The notes under the pieces were generated by a model that saw only the letters and a program-made list of their open reading frames with translations, searched no databases and was not told the origin of the DNA. From Whalleya microplaca (taxonomy: Eukaryota > Ascomycota > Sordariomycetes > Xylariales > Xylariaceae), in the NCBI GenBank assembly GCA_022497155.1, contig MU385722.1:620001-684000 (forward strand): a DNA stretch of 64,000 nucleotides, read 5' to 3'. Below, piece by piece: positions 36,542 through 47,594 of this stretch. A program made the translations under genes and the position numbers. Numbering within the stretch: position 1 is the first letter of the stretch; every line of letters begins with the position of its first letter.

Positions 36542-36868
36542 TCAATCGCCCAACAACTCGACTTTTCCCCCTATCTCATCATCAAGAGTGACTCGCCCTA
36601 CTTCCGGTGTTCTCTTCCAACAATCTAAGTGTATCTGCCGAATAAACCGCCTGCGCGACTCGCATCGAATGCAGTTGCGCGCTCGGTGTTCCCGGTAGTC
36701 ATCTTGCCACGCAAGTAACGACTCTCCCTGTTGGACAATCTCTTTCAGGCGCCTATAGTACTGGAGGAGTCATTCATACTCGGCGGCCTCGAAATCATAC
36801 GTTTCGAAACGGAGTTTGTCGACCCGGATGACCATGTTCTGTTCCCTATCTATCTCAATTTCAGTTGT
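36542..36868 (-). pseudogene. decayed gene fragment, unknown family
   Basis: On the minus strand a frame of 109 codons ends at 36542 and is open except for one TGA at 36770-36772. It reads EIDREQNMVIRVDKLRFE, then DFEAAEYE, the stop, LLQYYRRLKEIVQQGESLLAW and RARNCIRCESRRRF. The even mix of charged and hydrophobic residues looks like former protein, and the TGA would fit an old Trp codon. A second frame at 36967-37158 (starts MESPDMLFEEHLEN) may be an upstream exon of the same relic, but I could not join them with good splice sites. The family is not recognised. Confidence 0.35.
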
Positions 36869-37517
36869 TTATGTACCTCGAGGCCCAGGCGGAACCCAAA
36901 GATAGGGGCTGAAAGTCGATCTGTTCCTGGGAGAGGGACAATCAGCATTTCTCAGGTATCCATATGTCATGCTCCACAACCAGGTTGCCGAATAACAGCT
37001 TCAAATGCACTTTTTGTGCCGCATGTTAAGCCGGTCTTGTTCCCTTGTTTTTCGAGACGAAACGAACCTTGTTTATCTTCTTCATCCATCTCTTTCAGAG
37101 TCAGTGGGCAGAAGCGGTTTTCCAAATGTTCCTCAAACAGCATATCCGGGGACTCCATGTTGCAGCCCTATGCAAGAGTGTCAGAACAGATTAGCACACC
37201 TTTCCATCCCCGAATAATCATTATTCAACAAGCCTAAACAACTGACTTACGGGTCATCACACTCTGCTACCTGGTATTATTACACTGGCGTTATATATGT
37301 GACAGAAACACCCGCTTCGATCTTGTTGTTAAGCTGATGTGGCAATGTCTTGTGCCCGTCTGATCTTGGCCCGAATATTGATGGTTAGAACTTGAAGGTT
37401 GATGATAAGTGGTTAGGGATGGATGTTGTATGAAGATGGTTGGGAACTTGATTACCAGGACCAAGATATACATCTAGGTTAATAAGGTTCATTGACAGTA
37501 GTCCCTACCTGCTACAT

Positions 37518-37538
37518 ATGAGTCCCGAAGGGACTCAT
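37518..37538. repeat. perfect 9-bp hairpin ATGAGTCCC-GAA-GGGACTCAT
   Basis: A perfect inverted repeat with a three-base loop lies just left of the gag-like relic. It could be the end of a transposon or a transcription terminator-like fold. No matching second copy was seen in the window. Confidence 0.6.
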
Positions 37539-37577
37539 CAATCAATGAAGAGACAAGCTTCATTACATCAAAGAGTC

Positions 37578-37871
37578 TCACAATTGGTAGCACCTGCGTC
37601 CTTGGTATCCACGGTCATTGTAGTTGCGTCTGTCTGAACGGTAACCACCTCTGTTGTTTGACCAATAGAAGTCGTAGTTGTCGGTTGCCAGTTCGTCGTT
37701 TGTCGATGCTGGCTCGTCTTCCTCATAAAAGGTGTGGGCGGTCAGTCTCTTTGGGGCTGGGACCGGTGCGTCGATTGCTGTTGGGATGGCGTCTCTGTTA
37801 TCGTTGTAAATACCAAGTTCCTGGTTCCCCTGTAGTACTATCTGTCGATATACTCGCACCCAAAGTCTCAT
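37578..37871 (-). pseudogene. possible retrotransposon gag remnant
   Basis: The 97-codon frame has a Pro/Ala/Glu-rich middle and a Gly/Arg/Tyr/Asn-rich end (GGYRSDRRNYNDRGYQGRRCYQL) that stops at the point where a zinc knuckle would begin in many copia-type Gag proteins. No pol sequence is nearby. The assignment rests on composition only. Confidence 0.3.
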
Positions 37872-38945
37872 TCACCTGTGGGCAGAAGTCTCACTCATCT
37901 ATGGACAGGACTTTTGGTAAGGACACCCGTGTGTAGGCATGACATCATTTATACCTCCCCACACACGTGTTCATATTCCATCGCACTTGAGATATGCTCA
38001 TTCATTCCCTACCTAATTTCACGGTATATATCGCCTATCTCCGTGAATTAAATAAATCGAACGATTTCGAATTGCACGAAGGGGAGCAGCTAACCATTGG
38101 ATACATATATTCTCGTATACTTACACTTACTGAACTAGACCATTTGAATAAGAATTCATATAAATACACCAAACAATTAATGATGTACAAGTGAATATTG
38201 TCTTGGCTTGGGAGTAAGGAGGTGGTGGCCAAAAAGGTCGTATTAATGATAGTGAAGTGAGTTAACTACCTAGGTACCTGTGACTACCTCAAATTTCGTG
38301 TTCACGTCAATCCACCTGCCATTGCTCGGTTGTTAGAAGAGTAAGAAAACCGGAGAGTGTACTGTCGAATGGCCATGCAAGATCAAGGGGCAAACCAGGT
38401 AATTGGAGGTTACAACGATGTGAAGGCAGGACCTGCAGTGAGTTAATAAGGTAGGTAGTTTTAGTTTCGATTCCTTACAGCGCATATGGTTATTCGCTTT
38501 GTTAGCTCATCTGTAGGTGACAATTCCTTTTAGGTGATACGGCATAGATCATCACTATATGAACTACCATTATTATAATATCAATAGTAGCAGTAATTAC
38601 CCTTAAAGAAGCATACAGATGGTATATGAGAAGTATATTAAGTCCAAGTTCCCCCTTCTCAACCAAGATATGTATGTAAAGGGACACATGAACTAAAACG
38701 CAACCTGGGATGTGGATAAATGTATGTCTTATCTCACCTTATCTTATCGGCAGAGCTCTTAATCGCATACCCTGCCGCCTCCAACCTTCACCTTCGATCG
38801 GCGACCAGCAGCTGCCAATCTTTCATTCGCAAACAATCGTCGACCATCCAGCCCAGCTGCAAATAAAAAGGAGCTTGAACATTATGTTCACTCAATCGTG
38901 TCATTGAAGCAGATATGAAATGATGGTACATTAAGTCAATCCGCC
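37872..38945. other. intergenic, includes a SINE-like copy; promoter of LST8
   Basis: No gene is supported here. The stretch carries the second copy of the dispersed repeat (38442-38540) and the upstream region of the LST8 gene. Confidence 0.45.
38442..38540 (+). repeat. SINE-like dispersed repeat, copy B
   Basis: Matches 16355-16455. It has a box-B-like AGTTTCGATTCC and shares ACAGCGC, ATATGGTTATTCGCTT and GCTCATCTG with the other copy. The two copies differ at scattered positions, mainly transitions, so they are old. Confidence 0.5.
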
Positions 38946-40285
38946 ATGTCTGTCATCCTTTGCACAGGTGAGCGCAATGAACTTTCGGTGCCACGTCCGA
39001 TGTCCAGCTGACTGACTTACTTCCAATTCAGCTGGTTACGACCACACTATTAGGTATGAGCTCTGTATTTATGAAATGAGTATAGGCGGCGACGGCGGCG
39101 GCTAACGGAAATATACTGGAAGGTTCTGGGAAGCCCTCTCCGGAATCTGCTCCCGCACAATCCAACACCCCGACTCGCAGGTCAACCGGCTATGCATCTC
39201 GCCCGATAAACGCTTCCTCGCCGCCGCGGGCCACCACACCGTGAAGCTGTACGACATCAAGTCGACGAACCCGAACCCGCTGCTCACCTTCGAGGGCCAC
39301 ACCGGCAACATCACCGGCGTCGCCTTCCACTGCGAGGGCAAGTGGATGGTGACGAGCTCCGAGGACGGCACCGTGAAGATCTGGGAGACGCGCAGCGGGA
39401 CCATCCAGCGCAGCTACAGCCATGGCAGCGCCGTCAATGACGTTGTCATCCACCCCAACCAGGGCGAGATCATCAGCTGCGACCGCGGCGGCAGCGTGCG
39501 CATCTGGGACCTGGCTGAGAACAATTGCCCGCACCAGCTGATCCCCGAGGAGGACGTGTCTGTCTCGAGCGTGACAGTCGCGAGCGACGGGTCGCTGCTG
39601 TGTGCGGCAAACAACGCCGTAAGCTTGCATTTCATTCCATTTCATTCCAGACTTATATCTGTATATATACTAATAGGTTTCTCAGGGCAACGTCTTCGTC
39701 TGGCAGCTCCTCCAGGAATACGACCGCACGCAACTTGTCCCAGTGACACACTTCTCGGCGCACAAGGAGTACATCACACGGATCCTGCTCTCGCCCGACG
39801 TCAAGAAGCTGGCGACATGCTCGGCAGACCACACGGCGAAGATCTGGGAAGTGACCAACGTGGAGCCCCAGGACATCCCAGTGGTGCCGGCGACCAACGC
39901 CGCCAACAACACGCCCTTTGCATCCACCTCCCTGGACTCCGCCACGCTTATCAACGGCGGCGGCTCCTCGCTCGCGGGCCTCAACGGTGGCGGGATCATG
40001 ATGCTGAATGGCATTGGCAGTGGTGGCGGTGGTAAGGGCACCGAGCCACAGCAGCAGCAGCCGACCGAGCCCAAGCCGTACCCTCTGGAGGCGACGCTGC
40101 AGGGCCACCAGCGGTGGGTGTGGGACTGCGCCTTCAGCGCGGACTCGGCGTACCTGGTGACGGCGTGCTCGGACCACTACGCGCGCCTGTGGGAGCTGCA
40201 CAGCCAGCAGGTCATCCGCCAGTACAACGGCCACCACCGCGGCGCCGTGTGCGTCGCGCTCAACGACTACTCCGAGGGCCGATAG
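38946..40285 (+). CDS. lst8: LST8, WD40 subunit of the TOR kinase complexes
   Basis: The gene is join(38946..38967, 39032..39053, 39123..39618, 39686..40285), 379 aa, with two 22-base coding exons at the start. LST8 binds the TOR kinase domain in TORC1 and TORC2 and stabilises it. The protein is a seven-blade propeller: MSVILCTAGYDHTIRFWEA, HHTVKLYDI, FEGHTGNITGVAF, SEDGTVKIWET, GGSVRIWDL, FSAHKEYITRILLSPD, CSADHTAKIWEV, LQGHQRWVWDCAFS and CSDHYARLWELHSQQVIRQYNGHH are all recognisable and strongly conserved. Between the blade ending AKIWEV and LEATLQGHQRW sits an insert of about 75 residues with a Gly/Asn-rich core and a Gln run, which explains the length over the usual 305-320. GC-rich codon use marks it as part of the stable core. 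Confidence 0.95.
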
Positions 40286-41351
40286 GACGGCGACGGCGGC
40301 GGCGGGCGGGATGATGGTGAGAACGACAGGAACAGGAGGGTGGAGTTGTCCACGTCGTTGGCGGGCTGGGAGTGGGTGTGGGTAAATGAGCAGCAGAGCA
40401 TTTAGTCAAGTACAACAGCAGTACTGCTTCTGGGGCCTATGCTGGAGGGCGAGGATCCTGCGGATGGATACCTTGATGGATGTGCAGTATGACACGGTGA
40501 AATTCGATTGATGACTTGCCTGCCTGCCTCATCTGAATTTGCGCGTTTCACTTAGTTGCAAGCGTTTGCTATTGCGATGCGATGCCTTGAACTCTGCTTA
40601 TGGCGTTGGTGGAAAACGAAGAGGGACTCTATGCGTAGCCAGGCCTTTGCAGGAGCTAGCTATAGCTGCCAGCCCGCTATCGTGGCTAAGAAAATTCATC
40701 ATTTCATATTCCAAGAAACAGACAGACCAAAAATATAAGAATGAAGAAACAAGCAAAATACAACGTTGAGGATGGAGGGATCTGTTTACAAGGCAAATCG
40801 GTTGGGTAGGCGAATCATCCTATCCCCAACCAGAAGCAGCCCACGATACGATGCGATGAATAAACCAATAGACCCAAGCTCCCAACTACACGGTGGTATC
40901 ATGATATCATGCTATTAATTCATAATTCTCCCACGTCTACCTGGCTATATTAAAAACTACCGAGACACCCATACATGTTTGCCTCTCCCCCCCCCTTTTT
41001 ACCCCCCTGTGAGGTGTGATGAAGGAGCAAATAAAACATTATAGATAGATAGATAGGTATACCCAAGACGCTATATATATATATGTGTAGATAGACATAC
41101 ATCCAGCTTAGCCAGCCAGCCTTGCCTCAGAATCCCACACAGACTACTCCAAGAACGCCTTGCGATGCCTGCCATGCGATGCCACGCCGCTTCATCTGAA
41201 GATCTCACCAATTCAACACCTAAGATGCATTCCATCCACCCATCCCCATCTTTCCCCTTTCTGCGTCCGGCCACCCGTCCGTCCGTCCGGCCGTCCCAGC
41301 CCAGCCCAGCCCAGCTCAGCCCAGCCTAGCAGAACCAACCTATCCACCTCC
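40286..41351. other. intergenic between convergent genes
   Basis: This is the shared 3' region of LST8 and the SCY1-like gene. It holds simple repeats (GATA units near 41043, AT run near 41072, GTCC and CAGCC units near 41277-41330) and no gene. Confidence 0.5.
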
Positions 41352-43769
41352 CTACCACCCGTCCCCCCACCCCCCATCATCATCGTCATCCGTCTGCTTC
41401 GGCTTCAAATCGATCTTCTTCTTCGCCGCCGGTTTCGCCGCCGCCGGCCGCGTCGCCAACGGTTTCTTATTACCACCAGCACCAGCACCAGCAGTCGGCG
41501 TGGATCTCCCACCATTCGTCGACCCCGACTTCGCCAGGCCCTTCGGTAACGGCTTCCCACCACCACCAACACCCCCCTTCTTCTGCGTCTGCGCCGCCAA
41601 CCAGCCCGCGAAATCGGGCTCGGCACCATCATCATCGAAGGGTTGAGCAGCGGGTTTCGACGCCGGAGCGCTCTTACTCTCGCTCGGCGCGTCGAAGAAC
41701 CCGCCGCCGTTTCCATCATCCATATCGCCCCACGCGTCGCCATCGTCGTCGTCTGCCTCCACCGACGGGGAGATAGAGGTGGAAGTGGAAGGGGGGGCCT
41801 TGAAGTACGACTCGGCGGCGGGCGAGGGAGACTTTACCGCCTGGCGGTGCAGCGCCGAGGCCGACGACGTCGTGGGCGTGATGTTGCGCCGGGCGTTGTC
41901 GAGGGAGGCGGCGCGCGAGCCGCCTGCGGGCGTGGGCGCGCCGTTGCTTCCCGGTGGCTGTTGCATCTCGCCCGAGGCGGCGGACAGCTTGTTCGTGAAG
42001 GAGGAGATGGCCCAGCCGGCCCAGGAGGCGGAGGTAGCCTCGGCGGGCTGCGGCGTGCTCATGCGCGGGGCAGCGCCGCCGGCGCCGCCCTCGGCGGTGG
42101 CCTGTGATGGTGGCGGGAGCACGGTGTCGGGCATGAGCGCGGCGGCCTTGCGGATGCGCTGCAGGTAGACCTCCATGGTCTTGCCGGCCTGGTCGCGCAC
42201 GAGCTTCTCCTTGTCGATGAGCGACGGGCAGATGGCGGGCAGGATGCGCGCGGCGCAGTCGTCCTCGCCGAAGTAGTCGCTCGTGGCCGCGAGCGCCATC
42301 AGCGCCGCGTTGCGCGCGTGCACGAAGGGGTCGCGCAGCGAGCGCGTGAACGCGGCGATGAGCACCTTGGCGCGCGACGAGGCCCCAAGGTTCTTGGCGA
42401 TCTTGCCGAGGCAGATCGTGGTGTTGGTCCGGATGCCGGGCTGCTCGTCGTTGGCGGCCTTGGCGAGATACTTCAGCAGCTCGCCGTTGATGGTCCGGTC
42501 TGACAGCTTCGTGATGATGACGAGGACCGATTTCAGCGTCTGCTCCCGGACGACAGGCGCGACGTCCGTGAAGCCAGACACAATGTTGGGAAAGATCTTA
42601 TCATTCACCACTTTTTGCGGCAGTCTGTCGATCATTGACGGCAGGTTATCCAGCAGACAGACGCGTATCGCCCGGTCTGGGTTTCCAAATAATCTAATGA
42701 CAACCGGTTGAACTCGCGCTTCAAAATCCTCGTTCGTTAATTTCGTCGAGATCTTCATGACGACGCTGAACGCTTTCGGGCCACCACCGCCGAACTCCAC
42801 AGACTTGAGAAGCTCCGGTAAGATCTTCATCTTGAAGAAATCCTCAGGGAAGTCGTCCGTGAGCTGGTCGAGATCGGCCAGGAACTGCTCCCTCTCGTTC
42901 TCGGACTTGACGCCGAGATTGTCGATACCCTCGGTTAATTTGATCAGGGAGGAATCGAAGAATCCGCCTGACCGACGCCCCTGCTCGAGGAAAGCTCCTA
43001 CCGTGATTCTCGCCTTGGGGTTCGCATTGACAAGCCTCTTGTAGCCGGCAATCATGCTGGGCGGGATGCCCTTGGTCTGTCCGGCCTGGTCTGCCCCCAT
43101 AAACTCCCCATTGAACACTTCGAATATCGTCGTCCCGAAGTTGTAGGCATCGGCCGCGGAATGCGGACCGCGCTTGATCGCATCCCAGCCCGAACGTGCC
43201 AGTTCCGGCGGTGTGTACCTCCCCGAATCAGGGACCAGACTTCCGTATGTGTAAATGATGGCGTCGTCGTCCTTAACGTTACTTAATATCTCGAACCCGC
43301 CCAGCTTCCACTCGCCACTCTCGGAGGTGTATATCGAGGCGACGCGGAGGCTGCCGTGGATGGACGAGCCCTCGTCGTTGATGAACTTGACGGTGCGCGC
43401 GATGCTGTACAACCCCCATTTTATGGTCTCGGGACTCAGACTCTTTCTCTTGACATGCCACCGCAGGGGCACGACGCGCTCGGTCGCGATGTATATGTAG
43501 GTGTCGGTCTCGACGGTGTCCAGCACCTTGACGACGCCGGGGTGGCGCATCGTGCGCAGCTTCTTGAGCGCATTCTTGGCCAGGGGCAGTCGGGACTTGT
43601 TCGCGGTCACGTCGAAGGAGAAGATGCTGCAGTTCGAGCCGTCGGACCGCCGCGTGCCGTTGTAGAGTGTCCAGATCGATGCGTCGACGTCGACCTTGTC
43701 GCCGAAGCTGTAGGGAAAAGGAGGCCCCTGGGCGATGGCGGATGCCACCGCCGACTTTAGAAAATCCAT
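41352..43769 (-). CDS. SCY1/CEX1-type pseudokinase with HEAT repeats
   Basis: This is a single 805-codon exon. The N-terminal 280 residues form a protein-kinase-like fold opening MDFLKSAVASAIAQGPPFPYSFG, with the typical SCYL lead-in (LYNGTRRSDGSNCSIFSFD). The usual HRD and DFG motifs are absent: SIHGSLRV and KLGGFEIL stand in their places, so it should be catalytically dead. HEAT repeats follow to about residue 560, then a low-complexity acidic tail rich in Ala/Pro that ends in DDDDDGGWGDGW. Family members (Cex1p in yeast, SCYL1 in animals) act in tRNA export at the nuclear pore and in COPI-linked Golgi traffic (family knowledge). The Trp-acidic tail may bind COPI (inference). The start is the only sensible ATG. 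Confidence 0.93.
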   Translation of the reverse strand: MDFLKSAVASAIAQGPPFPYSFGDKVDVDASIWTLYNGTRRSDGSNCSIFSFDVTANKSRLPLAKNALKKLRTMRHPGVVKVLDTVETDTYIYIATERVVPLRWHVKRKSLSPETIKWGLYSIARTVKFINDEGSSIHGSLRVASIYTSESGEWKLGGFEILSNVKDDDAIIYTYGSLVPDSGRYTPPELARSGWDAIKRGPHSAADAYNFGTTIFEVFNGEFMGADQAGQTKGIPPSMIAGYKRLVNANPKARITVGAFLEQGRRSGGFFDSSLIKLTEGIDNLGVKSENEREQFLADLDQLTDDFPEDFFKMKILPELLKSVEFGGGGPKAFSVVMKISTKLTNEDFEARVQPVVIRLFGNPDRAIRVCLLDNLPSMIDRLPQKVVNDKIFPNIVSGFTDVAPVVREQTLKSVLVIITKLSDRTINGELLKYLAKAANDEQPGIRTNTTICLGKIAKNLGASSRAKVLIAAFTRSLRDPFVHARNAALMALAATSDYFGEDDCAARILPAICPSLIDKEKLVRDQAGKTMEVYLQRIRKAAALMPDTVLPPPSQATAEGGAGGAAPRMSTPQPAEATSASWAGWAISSFTNKLSAASGEMQQPPGSNGAPTPAGGSRAASLDNARRNITPTTSSASALHRQAVKSPSPAAESYFKAPPSTSTSISPSVEADDDDGDAWGDMDDGNGGGFFDAPSESKSAPASKPAAQPFDDDGAEPDFAGWLAAQTQKKGGVGGGGKPLPKGLAKSGSTNGGRSTPTAGAGAGGNKKPLATRPAAAKPAAKKKIDLKPKQTDDDDDGGWGDGW

Positions 43770-44468
43770 AGTATCTGTCTGTAACTCATGCGCATAAATG
43801 ACGTATAACTATATCGTGGGAATCGTTGTAATCGTTACAATCGTTACGCCTGGGTCGGGGGGGTTAAGGCCGATATAGAGGGTGTTTTTGGGATGAAGTG
43901 TATGTAAGAGTTGAGGATTCGGTACAGATTAGAAGATACCTAGGTACCTTAACATATTTTGGTGATTTGTCCACTGACCCCTCGATGGCGCAGCGCTTGA
44001 TGGGTACATACCCAGGTACATTAGGTACAAAATACAGTACGAATACAGTACCTAACGCTTACCATTACCTGCCCTAGAATTGGGTCCACCTGCTGCCAAT
44101 CCCGACAGAGCAGGCGGCAGCGTGCGGCTCTAAACCTTACCTACACCACGCCATACGGGCACAGGCCACCTATATATGTATCGGGATTTTTACAGCGACA
44201 GAGGTACGTATCTTTCATACGCATGTACATGATGTTGTACATGATGTTGTGCTCCGTATACGGTAACCAACTGGACGCAGTACATCTAATAAGTCAATGT
44301 TTTATATTAAGTAAGTTCGAGACTGATTCAACATCTATGAGTCGACTATACATGATCGACTCAAGTATCATTTGTCGTACTAACATTCATTGGCCCAACA
44401 TGGCTGTACATAGATTTAATTGTCATTATATTACAAGTAAATATCACATCATATTTTACGTGTTACTG
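43770..44468. other. intergenic, promoter of the SCY1-like gene
   Basis: The segment carries TACCTAGGTA-type repeats and a tandem GTACATGATGTT near 44222. It is the upstream region of the minus-strand SCY1-like gene and the 3' flank of the FAD oxidase. No gene is supported. Confidence 0.45.
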
Positions 44469-46038
44469 TTATGCCGGTATCTTGAACCCAGCAGTCCTCT
44501 GCTTGAACAACCCATCGGGGTCCAGCTCAGCCTGGACCTGCTGAGCCAGCTGCAGCCTTTCCGGCCTCAGTCTCCCGAAGTAGTCCTGCGGATAGAACGC
44601 GTCGTTCTGGAACAGGGGCAGGAACACGTCCGACGGCAGCAGGCCGCTCTGCTGGTAGCCCTTCACCAGCGACTGTATGCCGTTGTACGTGGCCTGCATC
44701 GTCAGGTCGATCTTGGCGTAGTCCGACCTGGCCCAGAAGCTGTAGTCCAGCTCGACGATGATGCGGTCGTGCTCGGCGTCGAGGTCCAGCATGTCGCCGC
44801 CCTTGGCCTGGGCGATCTTGGCGATCGACCGCGGCAGCGGCTGGAAGGCGATGCTGGCGATGACGCCGGGCACGTGCTTCGCCGTGTCGCTGACGTTGAC
44901 CCAGTGGTCGTAGACCGACTGCAGGATCTCGGGCCCGTGCTCCTTGCTGGGCAGCGGCATCGACTCGGTGCCGATCGTGTAGACGCTGCCTTTGACGATG
45001 GCCCAGTTGTTGCCCGACAGCAGCGCGTTCATGCTCTGCGTCTTGCAGCTGTTGATCGTCGGCTTGAGCGCTAGGAAGCTGTCGAATACGCCGGACGGCG
45101 GCTCGGGCCCGTTGTAGTACAGAAACATGATCCAGAGGTCCACCAAGGTCTCGAATGTTCGCTCGGCCGTCATGATGATGCCCGCCTTCTCGTCTGGATA
45201 GTTCTCCGTGAAGTTGCGCAGTGCTGCCAGCAGGCCGGCCGTGACCTCGGGCGTGGCGTCGAAGACAAGGTTGCCGCCCCATACGTTACCCTGGGGGTAC
45301 ACTTGGAGCAGAAACGAGGTTACGATACCGAAGTTGTTCCCGCCGCCCTTGAGTGCCGTGAAAATGTCGGGATGGTTGCTCTCAGACACTGTGATAATCG
45401 ACGCATTGGCAAGCACCAACGTGAACTCCAGGACTGAATTGGCAGCCCAACCGTACTGGGTGGACATAAAGCTTAAGCCGCCTGTATGTGATGTCAGCCA
45501 TTGGATCGATATCATATGCTTCCAACCTCTTCTTACCTCCCAGTATGTAACCTCCGACGCCAACATTGCCAATTCTTCCGCCGACGGCCTGATATCCAGT
45601 GCCATCAAGGGTACCAGACACATCCTCCCATCGGTTTCCAGGCCCAACCCTCACCGTCTCACTCTCTGCATCAAAGGTAACCTCATTCAACTTCACGGTG
45701 GAGATCAACGGGCCACCGTCGATGCTAGCGAAGTAGTTGTTCGGGTTGTGACCGCCCGACTTCACGGCGAAGGTCTCGTTGTTCTCGAGCAGCACCGACA
45801 CGATCGAGGCGACCTCCTCGGCCGTCGTCGGCGTCAGGATACACGCGGGCTTGAGGTCGCCGCAGCTCGTCGACCAGTACTCGGTCTGCTCCTCGTTGTA
45901 GTCCAGCGTCAGCGGCTTCAGCATCGGGATGGACGTGCGACTCTGCACCGTCTCGCAGGTGTCCGCCGCGACGGCGGACGCCGACAGGGTAGCGGCGGCC
46001 GCGAGCACGGCGCCGTTCAGGAGTGTCAGGCGAGCCAT
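44469..46038 (-). CDS. secreted FAD-linked oxidase (berberine-bridge-enzyme-like)
   Basis: The gene is complement(join(44469..45481, 45537..46038)), 504 aa. The N-terminus is a signal peptide (MARLTLLNGAVLAAAATLSASAVA). The PCMH-type FAD domain shows PACILTPTTAEEV, the FAD-attachment region VKSGGHNPN (His as the likely covalent anchor) and VGPGNRWEDV, then GGRIGNVGVGGYILGGGLSFMSTQYGW. The GGGNNFGIVT element and the substrate domain follow, and the C-terminal berberine-bridge segment is near NDAFYPQDYFGRLRPERL. Such enzymes oxidise sugars or secondary metabolites with O2. The 55-base intron splits Gly codons of the GYILGGG loop. No biosynthetic cluster surrounds it, so a lone secreted oxidase is most likely. 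The substrate is not predictable. Confidence 0.9.
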
Positions 46039-46620
46039 TGTGGGAAGATGTCCTTCGGAGGAAGCTGTCCTTCGGAGCAAGATTATATTCGAAACACCAC
46101 AACCAACACGCACACTTGGTTGGAGCTAGCAGCTAGGCCGACGGGCAAACAAACGAGTGACAGGGTCCGGATGACGAGCGTGCCATCATAAGAAGGGTAT
46201 CCTTACCTACGGTATTTATAATACCGCGGCCATAGATAGCGAATACGCCTTTCCCACTGTATGTACGTTGCTTCATGTAGGGGCCTTTTTCTTACCTGCC
46301 AGGAGGGCGCCGGAACCCAAGGCCGGGAAATTGAATGCACCCCACACACATGACGGGGGGCGAATCCATGCATGGGATGCGTTCTGCAAGCTTCTTTGCA
46401 TGCGGGAAAGCTTGTCAGCTGAACGGGGAGGTCGAGGCCCCAATACGCTTGTCCAACGCGGGCAGCGACATGGCGTTCTCGACAAGGAAAGCCGCACCAT
46501 GACATAACGACCTGAAAATCCTTTCGTCATGTCACATGAAGCCACGATTCCGCCATTGCAGCTGCCTCGGCACTACAGTAGACACGATCGGGGTTGGTGA
46601 CAATTGACCAGCGAACGCCG

Positions 46621-46651
<31 letters not shown>

Positions 46652-47594
46652 AGCAGTAGCAGTAGCAAGGTTGGCAGGCCCAACACGGAGGTATGAGATC
46701 AAGATCACGGCTCGCGTTCCGAGATTGGTATCGACTTCGCTTGCGGTAGCGGGCTTCAGAGAAAACCCACCTATAACGGCACGCTGATCATTCGGGGCTG
46801 ACGAACGCATTGGGAATGAGGTCCGCGCGAGCAAGTACTATGTAACTATGTTTCCCATAATCCGGGTAGTGCCGCAGGGTTTTTGACAGCTCCGCATTCT
46901 ATAATAAGCCATAATAAGGTTTATGAAATGTCTTAGATGTTCTACCTATCCTCTCTCTCACGTGCGTGTGCCAATGTTCCTGATCGCGGAGAGAACAGAC
47001 GCAGAGGGAGATCGCACGCCACAATATATGTATGATATCTCTTCTGCAGGCGGACTCGTATAGTATCCAGTGATTGCGCGCGCGAGATAACATGCGCCAA
47101 GCTAGATACGGAGCGATCGAATGGGTACCACTGCATTGAGGCGAAGCCTCGACCGTGGGAGACCGTGGGAGATTGCGCTTAATGCCAACTATAGGCAGGC
47201 TTCGGAGAGCTCCCGAAGCCAGCGTCGTATTCTCCTTTTTCCATCACGCAACCGAAGTGACTGGGTGATTTTCCAGAAGAAAAAGAGAAGTAAAACAAGA
47301 TGATCGCAATTGTATCCAAGCAGCCGGGATTAAACATTTTGTTTCAAGATCTCCCGTTCTTTTATCCAGCACTCCATCGCACTTGGTAAGGGGTATTCTA
47401 TTCCGCATATGTAAAAAAAGAAAAAGAAAAAAGCTCTGTAAAATTTTATGGCGCGATGTCTCGTCGGCCGTTTAGTCACCTGGTCGATTACATACCTACA
47501 TTACTACGCATGTATGTATGTAAGCTCCCGATGCGACCAAACAAGCTCCAACAAATTTCGGCTGAAATTTGCTCACGCAGGTTCTATCTAACGC
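46039..47594. other. intergenic with an AGC microsatellite
   Basis: The promoter of the FAD oxidase and the 3' flank of homoserine kinase. It contains a trinucleotide repeat (listed separately) and no supported gene. Confidence 0.5.
46619..46667 (+). repeat. AGC/AGT trinucleotide microsatellite
   Basis: About 16 tandem units of AGC (with AGT interruptions) are seen in the intergenic region. Confidence 0.9.

Noticed and set aside
39190..40237. Long minus-strand frames opposite LST8
   Set aside because: Low-complexity shadows of the GC-rich WD40 gene.
41643..43760. Several long plus-strand open frames
   Set aside because: They are antisense shadows of the GC-rich SCY1-like gene, with skewed Arg/Ala/Gly content and no domains.
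44223..45074. A 283-codon plus-strand frame
   Set aside because: It lies antisense to the FAD oxidase and its Val/Leu/Arg-rich text is the mirror of a real coding strand.
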